The position numbers were made by a program, and so were the translations under genes. A model generated the notes under the pieces. It saw nothing but the letters and a program-made list of their open reading frames with translations, ran no database searches and was not told where the DNA came from. A stretch of 50,240 bases of DNA from Desulfobacterales bacterium (lineage in GTDB: Bacteria > Desulfobacterota > Desulfobulbia > Desulfobulbales > JAGXFP01): NCBI GenBank assembly GCA_024637225.1, contig JAGXFP010000031.1, forward strand, positions 1-50,240, in the 5' to 3' direction. Below are positions 34,854 to 42,902 of the stretch, one piece after another (within the stretch, counting starts at the first letter, position 1; each line of letters opens with the position of its first letter).

Positions 34854-35819
34854 TTAGTTGCCCAATATTTTATCGGCGTGCTCCGGATAGAGCTTCTTGA
34901 CGCAGTCGGGACAGATGCCGTGGCTGAACTCCGCCTCCGAGTGTTCCTTTATGTAACTTTCGATAATCTGCCAGGCCCCCTGATCGTCCCTGATTTTCTT
35001 GCAGGAAGCGCAGATCGGCAGCAGTCCCCGCAGGGTTTTGATTTCATTCAGGGATTGATAGAGCCTGGCGATCAGCTTTTCCCTTTCGTCGGCACCCCTC
35101 TTGATCAGTTTGTAAGATCCGAAGGCGCCGATCAATCCGCATAACCAGATGAACAGATTGCTCAGCCAGATAAAGGCAAGATCCTTTGCCCGGCGCTCCA
35201 GAAGCTGGGCGGTCGAAATCGAAACGCTGATGCCGCCCCTGAGGTCGCCTTCCTTGTAACCCTGAACCGCATGGCAGCCGAGACATTCCTTTCGGGTCCA
35301 GAGCGCGCGCATATAGCGGAAAGTGCTGGCGCCGCCCTCATCCTTGCCGGACCAGGCATACTGCTCGGTATTGTCCCGGTCAAATCCCCGCAGCATCTCC
35401 GCTTCCCATTCCGAAGGGACATTTTTCGGCCGAAGCGGCTTGAGGCTGGTCAGGCTGAATTTCACCCCGCTGGCCCGCAAAGTCAGATTCGACAACTGCC
35501 TGGTCATATAGGCCGGATTGATCAAAGTCAGCTCCCGGCCGTTTTCATCGACTATTTCCCTTTCGGGAGCATTGAGGTAGGGATTGGGCCGGGTATTTTC
35601 GGAGACCGGAACATAAACCCCGCCATGGGAGGCATTCCAGAGCCTGGTCGTTAAGATCAACTGGTGGAAAGAGCGGGCCTGGGAAAGAAGGCCGCTGATA
35701 TTGCGATCTTCCAGTTCCCTGATATCCAGGAAAATAAAGGCCGCCATCAGGAGCGTCCAGGCAACGGCCAGCCCCGAAAACACCCTGCTTATCAGCCGCG
35801 GTCGTGTGGGCAAATCCAT
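34854..35819 (-). CDS. DUF3365 (Tll0287-like) haem-binding sensor with C-terminal cysteine module
   Basis: A 321-residue membrane protein. Two membrane segments (about 10-32 and 217-236) flank a periplasmic DUF3365 domain with a haem c motif C179-L-G-C-H183. After the second segment comes a short coiled linker and a cytoplasmic module with two Cys pairs (LPICASCKKIRDDQGAW around C270/C273 and HGICPDC around C303/C306). I have seen this module at the C-terminus of other sensory proteins and it may bind a metal. There is no kinase, GGDEF or methyl-accepting domain, so the output is unknown. It probably senses redox state or a small ligand such as NO. Confidence 0.8.
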   Translation of the reverse strand: MDLPTRPRLISRVFSGLAVAWTLLMAAFIFLDIRELEDRNISGLLSQARSFHQLILTTRLWNASHGGVYVPVSENTRPNPYLNAPEREIVDENGRELTLINPAYMTRQLSNLTLRASGVKFSLTSLKPLRPKNVPSEWEAEMLRGFDRDNTEQYAWSGKDEGGASTFRYMRALWTRKECLGCHAVQGYKEGDLRGGISVSISTAQLLERRAKDLAFIWLSNLFIWLCGLIGAFGSYKLIKRGADEREKLIARLYQSLNEIKTLRGLLPICASCKKIRDDQGAWQIIESYIKEHSEAEFSHGICPDCVKKLYPEHADKILGN

Positions 35820-35909
35820 GAACTGCTTTTCCTTGCAAAAAAGAGGCTTTGGTAATCCCCCTTCAAATCCGTCAATTAAACCGCCGGTTCAGCGGTAATT
35901 TAATTTTTA

Positions 35910-36602
35910 CTAGAGAATCACGGTCCTCTTGATGTAGTGGACGACCTCGTCGGGATCGTCCAAAACGTTGAACAGAAAGAGATCTTCTTTTTTAATATTG
36001 TCGCTCCTGGTTAAAAGCTCTTCCTTGATCCACTCGACCAGGCCGCCCCAGAAATCATTGCAGACCATGATCACCGGGAAAGGCTTGATCCGGTGGGTCT
36101 GGATCAGGGTCAACGATTCGAACAGCTCGTCAAGAGTGCCGAAACCCCCGGGCATGCAGATGAAGGCCATGGCATACTTGATAAACATCACCTTGCGGAC
36201 GAAAAAATATTTGAAATCGAGGGGCAGATTGGTGAATTTGTTGGGCTCCTGTTCAAAAGGCAGGGTGATATTAAGGCCGATGGAAATGCCGTTGGCCTCG
36301 CTCGCCCCCCGGTTGGCCGCCTCCATGATCCCCGGCCCGCCGCCGGTCAGGATCGGATAGCCGGCCAGGGCAAGCTTGTGGGCGATATCGACGGTCAGCT
36401 CGTAACAGGGATGGTCCGGCTTGGTCCGGGCCGAACCGAAAAAGGATACGGCTGGATGGGGCAGGGCTGACAAGGTATCGAAACCGTCGACGAATTCGGA
36501 CATGATCTTGAACAACCGCCAGGAGTCGCCGACATTGAATGTATCGAGGCCGTATTGGTGGCTTTCGTCGTTAAGTTTGGGGATCGGGGCCTTGGGGACC
36601 AT
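35910..36602 (-). CDS. LOG family / TIGR00730 Rossmann-fold protein
   Basis: About 230 residues. The nucleotide-binding motif TGGGPGIMEAANRGA and the catalytic PGGFGTLDELFE identify a LOG-type protein (lysine decarboxylase-like fold, cytokinin riboside 5'-monophosphate phosphoribohydrolase family). In bacteria such enzymes hydrolyse nucleoside monophosphates to base and ribose phosphate. I choose the ATG at 36602 (MVPKAPIPKL) with AAGGTG seven bases upstream. A start 19 codons earlier lies inside the 54-bp repeat element and is probably not used. Confidence 0.85.
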   Translation of the reverse strand: MVPKAPIPKLNDESHQYGLDTFNVGDSWRLFKIMSEFVDGFDTLSALPHPAVSFFGSARTKPDHPCYELTVDIAHKLALAGYPILTGGGPGIMEAANRGASEANGISIGLNITLPFEQEPNKFTNLPLDFKYFFVRKVMFIKYAMAFICMPGGFGTLDELFESLTLIQTHRIKPFPVIMVCNDFWGGLVEWIKEELLTRSDNIKKEDLFLFNVLDDPDEVVHYIKRTVIL

Positions 36603-36630
36603 ATATTCACCTTGGAATTCAAATTCGGCC

Positions 36631-36684
36631 GAATCCGTGAGCGTTCGATCGTGAATCAAGGCACTAAGCCGTCACGGATTCAGG
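36631..36684 (-). mobile_element. 54-bp deletion derivative of the 220-bp inverted-repeat element
   Basis: GAATCCGTGAGCGTTCGA at one end equals the right terminus of the elements at 26656 and 42447 in reverse complement. GCACTAAGCCGTCACGGATT at the other equals their left terminus, so nearly the whole middle is missing. It sits in the 103-base gap between the GGDEF/TPR gene and the LOG-family gene. Confidence 0.7.
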
Positions 36685-36705
36685 ATTCGGTTAAAGACGC
36701 ACATC

Positions 36706-38775
36706 TTAAGCTTTTTTGGTTATTTTTTCCAGCTTTTCCGCCATCCGCGCCGCCAGGCGCCCCTTACCCGTTTCCCGGTAGATTTTTTCCAGGAGACGGA
36801 CGGTGTCGAGATTAAAGCGGTTGAGCCGCAAACTCTTCTGGAGATTGACAATAGCCTCCTGCCTGAAACCCTGCCGGTATAGGACCTGGCCAAACCGGTG
36901 CAGGTTGTCCCACCTGGAATCGTCCAGCTCGACCGCCTCCCGGCAAAGGGACAGAGCAATCTCGGCGCCCTCGCCTTCGGCGTCGTAGAGCTCGCCGAGC
37001 AGGCTCAGCACCCGGCTGTCCCGGGGATTAAAAACATTGGCCTGCTGGAGGCACTCCATGGCCCGCCGGTTCTCGCCGAGATTCCGCCAGGCCTCACCCA
37101 GACAGCGGAGGGCGGTGGCATCTTCCCAGTCGGCCCGCCGGTCCCGGTCGGCTTCGCCGGCATCAAGCAGTTCGACGACTTTGCGATACTGGCCGGAACG
37201 GCAATACAGTTCGGCCAGCTGGAGAACCAGATCGAAGATCCGGTCGTCGACGGCGAGCGCTTTTTCAAGATAGCCGACCGCCAGATCGTCGCGGCCGCGG
37301 GTCAGCCAGGCCGAGCCGAGATTGAAGAGGGCCATGTAATTATCCCCCTCGACCGCGAGGGCTTTCTCGAAACAAGCAATCGCCGCCCCGGCCCGGTCCA
37401 GCCGGACATAGGCCACCCCCAGGCTGTTGAGCAGGTTGACGTTGCGGGGATCGAGTTCCAGGCCAAGCCGGTATTCGCGGACCGCGCCGTTCATGTCGCC
37501 TTCGTTGTAATAGACATCGCCGCTGATGTTAAGGGACACCGCGTCGAACCCGGTAATCGTGCCGGGGCCGAAAAAAAGGGTATGCCGCAGAGCCTTGCGC
37601 GCGTTGACCGGAACCGCCGATCTCTTGAAACCGGCGCAGGGGAAAGCGGCAAGCCCGGCCGAAAAAGCCCCCCCGCTCTCCCCGGCCGCTTTGTCCTGCA
37701 ATTCGGCAAGAGCGGTCGCGGTCCGGACCTGATCGAGCCCTCGGGAAAAAAGAAAAAAATCGCCGCTTTCCACCTCGATCAGGTGTTCACCGGTGCCGAG
37801 ATGGGCACCGAGCAGTTTGCCGAGATCCTGGCCGTCCCGGTCGCTCTTGAGGGCGGCAACGCAGAAGATCTCTTCATCGCGCCACATATCGCGAAAACGG
37901 TTCATCTCCGGCGCTGAAAGGGGTCGGAAGGGATGACGGCGTCGCTCTTCTTGACCCAGATAGACGGCCTTGGCAAACGGCCCCCTTTGCCGGGCCATAA
38001 CCACCGCCTTCCAGGCCTGGTCCATCAGCTTGGCGAAATCGGGATTATTCCCGCCCTCGACCCGGACCTGGCCCATCCGGGCCCGGTCGAGGCCGTCCCG
38101 CTGCAGGCGATAAAGGATAACGTCGGCCAGAGTGCGCATCTCGCCAAGGTCCAGATCGTGCCAGAGCATGCCGAAGAGGCCGGAGCCGAAATGAAAGAGG
38201 GGAATCCCGGGGCCGACGATGGAATCCAGGGTTCCCGTCGCTCTTTGCAGGTAGGCATGGGCATGGGCCGCGTCCCGGGCTCGGGGATAAATCTCCAGGA
38301 GGATCAGGACGAAGTCGTCCCGGCGCCCCAGGCAGTTCTCCAGGTGCTCACCCCAGAGCACCGAATTAAACAGGCCGGTCAGGGGGTCGAGCGCCCTGGC
38401 CTGCAAGGCCTTGAAGTCGGCGGTTACGGCCTCGCCCAGTTCGAGGAGTTTTTTGGTCGTGTATTTTCGGTAAAGGGCCGGATCGCCCCCTTCCAGAACG
38501 GCAATCCCGTACAGGCCGCCCTCGTCGGCCAAGGGCAGAAAGAGGCGGTCGGGCCGGCTGTCGATCACCGGCCTGCCGCTCGTTCCCGCCAGGCGCATGG
38601 CCTTGCGGCTCTCCTCGGAAAACTCCTCGGGCCCCAGATCGCCGGCACCGGCCGGGTAGAGTTCGGCATCTTCGCAGGGAAGATGGCGCCGGGCCAGATC
38701 GTTGAAGAAATAACGAAAATGGTGGGGATCGTTTTTTTTCGGCGAGATCAGCGACCAGTCGAACGGAGAAGCCAT
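36706..38775 (-). CDS. Degenerate tandem GGDEF-like protein with TPR repeats
   Basis: A 689-residue protein, probably cytoplasmic. Residues about 1-120 form an N-terminal GAF-like region. A GGDEF-like domain begins at D130 with the typical DPLTGLFN, but the signature position reads FGSGLF (196-201) instead of GG(D/E)EF. A second GGDEF-like half follows (about 295-405), with ESGDFFLF at the signature position and SAGLAAFP in place of SIGVA. TPR repeats fill residues about 414-689, with the typical A/G/Y/P spacing (for example YNEGDMNGAVREYRLGLELDP). Diguanylate cyclase activity is unlikely. It may instead bind nucleotide or act as a scaffold. It starts as TAATG on the selA stop, so the two are translationally coupled. 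Confidence 0.78.
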   Translation of the reverse strand: MASPFDWSLISPKKNDPHHFRYFFNDLARRHLPCEDAELYPAGAGDLGPEEFSEESRKAMRLAGTSGRPVIDSRPDRLFLPLADEGGLYGIAVLEGGDPALYRKYTTKKLLELGEAVTADFKALQARALDPLTGLFNSVLWGEHLENCLGRRDDFVLILLEIYPRARDAAHAHAYLQRATGTLDSIVGPGIPLFHFGSGLFGMLWHDLDLGEMRTLADVILYRLQRDGLDRARMGQVRVEGGNNPDFAKLMDQAWKAVVMARQRGPFAKAVYLGQEERRRHPFRPLSAPEMNRFRDMWRDEEIFCVAALKSDRDGQDLGKLLGAHLGTGEHLIEVESGDFFLFSRGLDQVRTATALAELQDKAAGESGGAFSAGLAAFPCAGFKRSAVPVNARKALRHTLFFGPGTITGFDAVSLNISGDVYYNEGDMNGAVREYRLGLELDPRNVNLLNSLGVAYVRLDRAGAAIACFEKALAVEGDNYMALFNLGSAWLTRGRDDLAVGYLEKALAVDDRIFDLVLQLAELYCRSGQYRKVVELLDAGEADRDRRADWEDATALRCLGEAWRNLGENRRAMECLQQANVFNPRDSRVLSLLGELYDAEGEGAEIALSLCREAVELDDSRWDNLHRFGQVLYRQGFRQEAIVNLQKSLRLNRFNLDTVRLLEKIYRETGKGRLAARMAEKLEKITKKA

Positions 38776-40202
38776 TAAACCGCCCCGAACGCCTTGAGGA
38801 TGATCCCGGCCAGCGGCAGGATCTCTTTATCGGCAACGGTCCGCATATCGAGCAGGAAGAGGTCGTGCTCAATCCGGCCGATGACCGGCACCTCGCTGCC
38901 ACGGAGCCTCTCCTCAAGCTCGTTGACCGAGATCGCCCCGGGCCGCAGGGCCACGGCCTTGCTGGGCAGGTCCTGCTCCGGCATGGCGCCGCCGCCGACC
39001 CGGGAGCCGGTATCGACGATCGAGATCGAACACACCCCGCTGAGGCCTTTCTTCAGACGCCTGACCAGCCGCCGGGCCTTGGCGGCGATCTTATCCTTGC
39101 CCATACTGAGCATCGCCAGAGTCGGGATCCTGGCCAGGGCGGTCTCCTCGTCGTAATAGAGGCGCAGGACCGCCTCCAGGCCGGCCAGGGTGAACTTGTC
39201 GATCCTGAGAGCCCGGGTCATCGGGTTACCCTTGATCTTGTCGATTATCTCCCGCCGGCCCAGGATGATCCCGGCCTGGGGGCCGCCGAGCAGCTTGTCG
39301 CCGCTGAAGGTGACCACATCGACCCCGCTTTCGATCACCTCACCGACGGTCGGCTCCTTGATCAGGCCGAAGCGGGAAAGATCGAGCAGACAGCCGCTAC
39401 CCAGATCTTCCATGACCGGCAGCCCGTGCCGCCCGGCCAGCTCGACCATCTCGGTCAGGGGCACTTCGGAGGCAAAACCGATCATCCGGTAGTTGCTGGT
39501 GTGGACTTTTAAGAGCAGGGCGGTATCCTCGCCGATCGACCCCTCGTAATCGCGAAGATGGGTGCGGTTGGTGGCCCCGACCTCGACCAGCCGGGCGCCG
39601 CTTCGGGCCATCACATCGGGAATCCGAAAGGAGCCGCCGATCTCGACGAGCTGGCCCCGAGAGACCACGACCTCGCGCCCCTTGGCCAGGGTATCGAGGC
39701 AGAGGAGGACTGCGGCGGCGTTGTTGTTGACCACCAGCCCCGCCTCGGCCCCGGTCAATTCGCGCAGGAGATCCTCGACCAGGCTGTAGCGGCTGCCCCG
39801 CCGGCCGGTTTCGAGATCGAACTCCAGATTGGAGTAACCGCCGCCGACCCGGGCGATCATCGCCATCGCCTCGTCGGGCAGGACCGAACGGCCAAGATTG
39901 GTGTGGATCACCACCCCGGTGCCGTTGATCAAACCGCGGAAATTGGGAGCCGTGCGCCGGTGCAGGCGCTCTTCGACCCGGTCCGCCAGGTTTTCGAAAG
40001 CAAGATCCTCCGGGTCGGTGAGCTGTCCCGCCAGAATCTCTTCCCGGCAGCTTTCCAGCACCTCGCGCACCGAGAGCTTGACCTGTTGGCCGATATCGTA
40101 GCCCCGTTCCTCAAGCCGGCCGAGAAGTTCGTCCACCTTGGGAATCGACTGCAACAGCTCCCGGACCTCGCCGGGCATCTTTTTTTTGCTTTCTGGCGTC
40201 AT
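38775..40202 (-). CDS. selA: L-seryl-tRNA(Sec) selenium transferase
   Basis: A 475-residue PLP enzyme that converts Ser-tRNA(Sec) to Sec-tRNA(Sec) using selenophosphate. The PLP lysine lies in FSGDKLLGGPQAG (K303). NGTGVVIHTNLGRS and VNNNAAAVLLCL are family marks. Its start overlaps the stop of the upstream 83-residue gene by four bases, and its stop overlaps the start of the GGDEF/TPR gene. selB, selC and selD are not in the window. A selenoprotein gene lies only 1.5 kb away on the same strand, so the selenocysteine pathway is likely in use. Confidence 0.97.
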   Translation of the reverse strand: MTPESKKKMPGEVRELLQSIPKVDELLGRLEERGYDIGQQVKLSVREVLESCREEILAGQLTDPEDLAFENLADRVEERLHRRTAPNFRGLINGTGVVIHTNLGRSVLPDEAMAMIARVGGGYSNLEFDLETGRRGSRYSLVEDLLRELTGAEAGLVVNNNAAAVLLCLDTLAKGREVVVSRGQLVEIGGSFRIPDVMARSGARLVEVGATNRTHLRDYEGSIGEDTALLLKVHTSNYRMIGFASEVPLTEMVELAGRHGLPVMEDLGSGCLLDLSRFGLIKEPTVGEVIESGVDVVTFSGDKLLGGPQAGIILGRREIIDKIKGNPMTRALRIDKFTLAGLEAVLRLYYDEETALARIPTLAMLSMGKDKIAAKARRLVRRLKKGLSGVCSISIVDTGSRVGGGAMPEQDLPSKAVALRPGAISVNELEERLRGSEVPVIGRIEHDLFLLDMRTVADKEILPLAGIILKAFGAV

Positions 40203-40450
40203 CTGTGATTACCCTGGATTTCTTCTTCTCCGTCAAGATATTCCCACATTTCATTCTGGATTAACCATATCGGATCCGCATTACGCCGAATAAACTCGTC
40301 GGGGTCCATGCCATTGATTGTGGGTGGTCGTTTTATTCGTACCTGCTTTCCGTTCATAAAAACCCACATATATTTCTTCCGCCTTTCAGCTTTCGCCTCT
40401 CTTCGGGCACGCTTTTGTGCGGAGGTGAGCTTTTTCCTCAACTTTGCCAT
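40199..40450 (-). CDS. Small basic hypothetical protein upstream of selA
   Basis: 83 residues. The first 28 are strongly basic (KLRKKLTSAQKRARREAKAE), then a conserved-looking acidic/aromatic part (KRPPTINGMDPDEFIRRNAD, WLIQNEMWEYL). I recall similar short proteins in Desulfobacterota but no assigned function. Its stop overlaps the selA start by four bases, strong evidence that it is a real gene. A GGAGG lies almost directly before the ATG, which is unusually close. The basic tail suggests RNA or ribosome contact. Confidence 0.75.
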   Translation of the reverse strand: MAKLRKKLTSAQKRARREAKAERRKKYMWVFMNGKQVRIKRPPTINGMDPDEFIRRNADPIWLIQNEMWEYLDGEEEIQGNHR

Positions 40451-40929
40451 TCCTCCGGCTCCGGTGTGCTACCATATTTATTAAAGCTTAAGTTGAGCAG
40501 CTCGTCTGCTCAAACGAAACTTATATGCCGCGAAGCAAATGCTCTCCTCAAGGGAGGATTGAACAGAACCCTTGGGGTGCCCTGTGGGTGCAACAGGATG
40601 ATAACCAACTGAAAACTGTTACCTTTTTTACCGATAAGTGTCAAGAATCGGTCTTTATTAACTGCCGCGCTTCGCAAACCACCGGCGGCCGTGCCGCGCG
40701 GTGGCGGTGGATAGTTGCATCGACTTTTTTCGGCACCCATGTTAGAAATGGAGCTTCACAAAAGAGCTGAATACATGAGGGCTGGCGGGCGGTTTACCCT
40801 CATCGGCCGGTAATTATCGGTTTTCACGTCCGTGGTCGGGTTGAAATTTAGCCACGCCCGCCCTTCAGACCTTCCGCGAACGGATTCAGGAAAGATATAT
40901 TTAAAACGCGAACCGGACAAGGCCAAATC
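40451..40929. other. Gene-free stretch with repeat remnants between selA operon and aat
   Basis: 479 bases without a supportable gene. It holds the hairpin repeat at 40481-40530, a short palindrome (CCTC-AAG-GGAGG, near 40546-40558), and at 40874-40890 an ACGGATTCAGG end that matches the right terminus of the 220-bp element, with degraded similarity before it. Confidence 0.5.
40481..40530. repeat. Palindromic repeat, second locus of the 10441-10545 family
   Basis: On the minus strand this reads GGCATATAAGTTTCGTTTG, then AGCAG-ACGAG-CTGCT and CAACTTAAG, the same order and nearly the same bases as 10500-10545. The hairpin arms GTTTGAGCAG and CTGCTCAACT are conserved between the two loci while the loop differs by one base. 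Confidence 0.65.
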
Positions 40930-41628
40930 ATGCCTGTGTTTCAACTTGACGAATCGATCAGCTTTCCGCCTCCGCAAATGGCCCGGGAAGACGGCCTGCT
41001 GGCCGTCGGCGGCGATCTTAAAACGGAACGGCTCCTGCTCGCCTATCATCTGGGGATTTTCCCCTGGTACTCACCGGGGGAACCAATCCTCTGGTGGGCG
41101 CCGACCCCCCGGATGGTCCTCTTCCCCGACGACTTCCATCTCTCCCGCAGCCTGGCCCGAACCACGCGGCGTGGAACCTTCAAGGTCACCTTCGATGAAG
41201 CTTTTCGACAGGTCATCGATAACTGCGCCGAAGTCCGCCTCAACAAGGGTGAACAGACTTGGCTCGGCGAGGAGATGATTGAGGCGTATTGCAAGCTCCA
41301 CGCCCTGGGCTACGCCCATTCGGTGGAATGCTGGCAGGGAGATGCGTTGCAAGGCGGATTATACGGGGTGTCGCTTGGCTCGGTCTTCTTCGGTGAATCG
41401 ATGTTCAGCTTGGCCCCCGATAGCTCCAAGGTGGCGATGGCCGCGCTGGTCAAGCAGCTGGTGCTCTGGGAATTCGACTTGATCGACTGCCAGATTCACA
41501 ACTCCCATCTGGAAAGCCTCGGCGCCGAGGAGATCCCCGGCGATGAATTCTGGGAGCGGCTTGCCTTGGCGGTGGACAAGCCGACTCTGGTCGGCAAATG
41601 GTCCAACCCGGAAAAGCTCGGACGCTGA
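40930..41628 (+). CDS. aat: Leucyl/phenylalanyl-tRNA--protein transferase
   Basis: A 232-residue enzyme of the bacterial N-degron pathway. It transfers Leu or Phe to N-terminal Lys/Arg of proteins for ClpAP recognition. Family marks are FPPPQMAREDGLLAVGGDL, AYHLGIFPWYSPGEPILWW, YAHSVECW, GVSLGSVFFGESMFS and DCQIHNSHLESLGAEEI. Length is typical. It is followed by an intrinsic terminator and is monocistronic. Confidence 0.97.
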   Translation: MPVFQLDESISFPPPQMAREDGLLAVGGDLKTERLLLAYHLGIFPWYSPGEPILWWAPTPRMVLFPDDFHLSRSLARTTRRGTFKVTFDEAFRQVIDNCAEVRLNKGEQTWLGEEMIEAYCKLHALGYAHSVECWQGDALQGGLYGVSLGSVFFGESMFSLAPDSSKVAMAALVKQLVLWEFDLIDCQIHNSHLESLGAEEIPGDEFWERLALAVDKPTLVGKWSNPEKLGR

Positions 41629-41650
41629 AAGGGTCAGGTCCGGATTTCTC

Positions 41651-41688
41651 AAAGGGGCATCACCGGCACGGCGGGGTGCCCCTTTTTT
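41651..41688 (+). terminator. Intrinsic terminator of aat
   Basis: AAAGGGGCA-TCACC and GGGGTGCCCCTTT form a GC-rich stem directly followed by a run of T on the plus strand, 23 bases after the aat stop. Confidence 0.85.
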
Positions 41689-41703
41689 TGACAATATCCT
41701 GAA

Positions 41704-42276
41704 TCAGTCGATCAACCGGTAGGGATAGGCCCTTTTGGTCCATTCGCTGTCCGGAAAGCTTTCTTTCAGCTGATCGTAAGCTTCCCGCAACGGCTTCGGG
41801 TCGCCGCTGCTCTTATAGCGGCTCACCCCCCGCAGGTAGGCGGCCTCCGGAGCTGCGTTGGTTTCCGGGTAATCAGCCAGAATCTTCTCGAATACCACCA
41901 GCGCCTCGTCAAAACAATCTTTATCGAAATTGCATTTCCCTTCACCGAGCAGCAGACGGGCAATCATTTCCTTGGGCTCCAGGAAACCGATGGTCCGATG
42001 ATGTTCCTTCCCGTCGGAATCCAGGGTGATCAGGGCCGGGGTCCACTTGATATTGAAATCATCGCTGATCGGCTTGGCATCGGACTTGACCCGCAGCGGA
42101 ATCAAGGATTCATTGCAAAAATCGATTACTTCCTCATTAGGATACGTAACTGCATCCATTTGTTGACAGCCAATTCACTCCGGATTGAAAAAATCGAGCA
42201 GGACCGGTTTATTCTCATCCTTGGCCCGGGCGAGGGCCTTAGCCATATCAGTTTCCCACTGGACTGCCTTAGCCAT
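41704..42276 (-). CDS. Thioredoxin-fold selenoprotein (UxxC) with C-terminal TPR-like region
   Basis: Reading from the ATG at 42276 (GGAGG, 8 bases upstream) gives 190 residues if the in-frame TGA at 42175-42177 is read as selenocysteine. The peptide around it is LLDFFNPE-U34-IGC37-QQMDAVTYP, the position of the CxxC of thioredoxin-like proteins. The frame continues without interruption through a thioredoxin fold (IKWTPALITLDSDGKEH, with the cis-Pro) and a helical, TPR-like C-terminus (about 115-190). I recall Cys-containing homologues with NPECIGCQQMDAVTYP. Both sides of the TGA keep family-like sequence, so an ordinary nonsense mutation is unlikely. A SECIS-like hairpin follows, and selA is nearby. 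It probably acts as a thiol reductase or peroxide-sensitive redox protein. Automatic annotation would cut it in two. Confidence 0.85.
42140..42177 (-). promoter_or_regulatory. Selenocysteine TGA and SECIS-like hairpin
   Basis: On the minus strand the TGA (42177-42175) is followed after 17 bases by GGATGC-AGTTAC-GTATCC (42157-42140), a 6-bp stem with one G-U pair and a 6-base loop containing GT. The loop G lies about 25 bases after the TGA, inside the window expected for bacterial SECIS elements. Confidence 0.65.
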
Positions 42277-42446
42277 AGTCTGTACCTCCATCATTTTATT
42301 CGGCAACAACCGGCCCCGGTTTACAGGGTCCGGCCCATTGAAATGATTCTCTTTGAACAAGATCGCATCCGATGGCGGCAAATGTCAAATCATTTGATAA
42401 CGACAATTCAAATTTCAGGAGCGCCGGAAAGTCAGGAAGAAACTTT

Positions 42447-42667
42447 CCTGAATCCCGTGACGGCTTAGTGGATTGATTCACGATATATGGTTGTTTTTAC
42501 GTCAAATACAGACAGTGATCCGTGGTGGCTGGAATTAACCTGCCGCCCTGCGGGGCGCCCGAGAACGGCACATCTGCGGCGTTGGCAACTCGTTGATATA
42601 CCATCAGTATTATCAACATCGTTGCCGCCTTGCATCTGCACCGTTCTCGGACGCTCACGGATTCAGG
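42447..42667 (+). mobile_element. MITE-like inverted-repeat element, 221 bp, copy B
   Basis: Ends are CCTGAATCC-CGTGA and TCACGGATTCAGG (13-bp inverted ends with one extra C at the left). The interior matches 26656-26874 with about 17 differences by eye. It carries no transposase. It fills most of the 626-base gene-free gap between the selenoprotein gene and the DUF1858 gene; I see nothing else there. Confidence 0.75.
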
Positions 42668-42902
42668 ACTTTTAACCCGGTCAAGCTGAAACGGCGGTTC
42701 CGGCCCTGAATTACGGATGTTTTCACCGGAGCCCTTACCAAAAGCGTCATTCCTTAGCACTAGTAGGATGGCTAAATCATCTCGATATCGACCCGGCGGG
42801 TCGGCACCAGCCCGTAACAATCCATATTGACGATGCCGCTTTCCCTGTGGGACAATGACTCATCAGCAGATTCGTCTAACAGACCCTGGCCTGGAGGGTA
42901 AC

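Noticed and set aside
42175..42177. Nonsense mutation or sequencing error splitting the thioredoxin-like gene
   Set aside because: The codon is TGA exactly at the redox Cys position, the frame is the same on both sides, a SECIS-like hairpin follows and selA is close.
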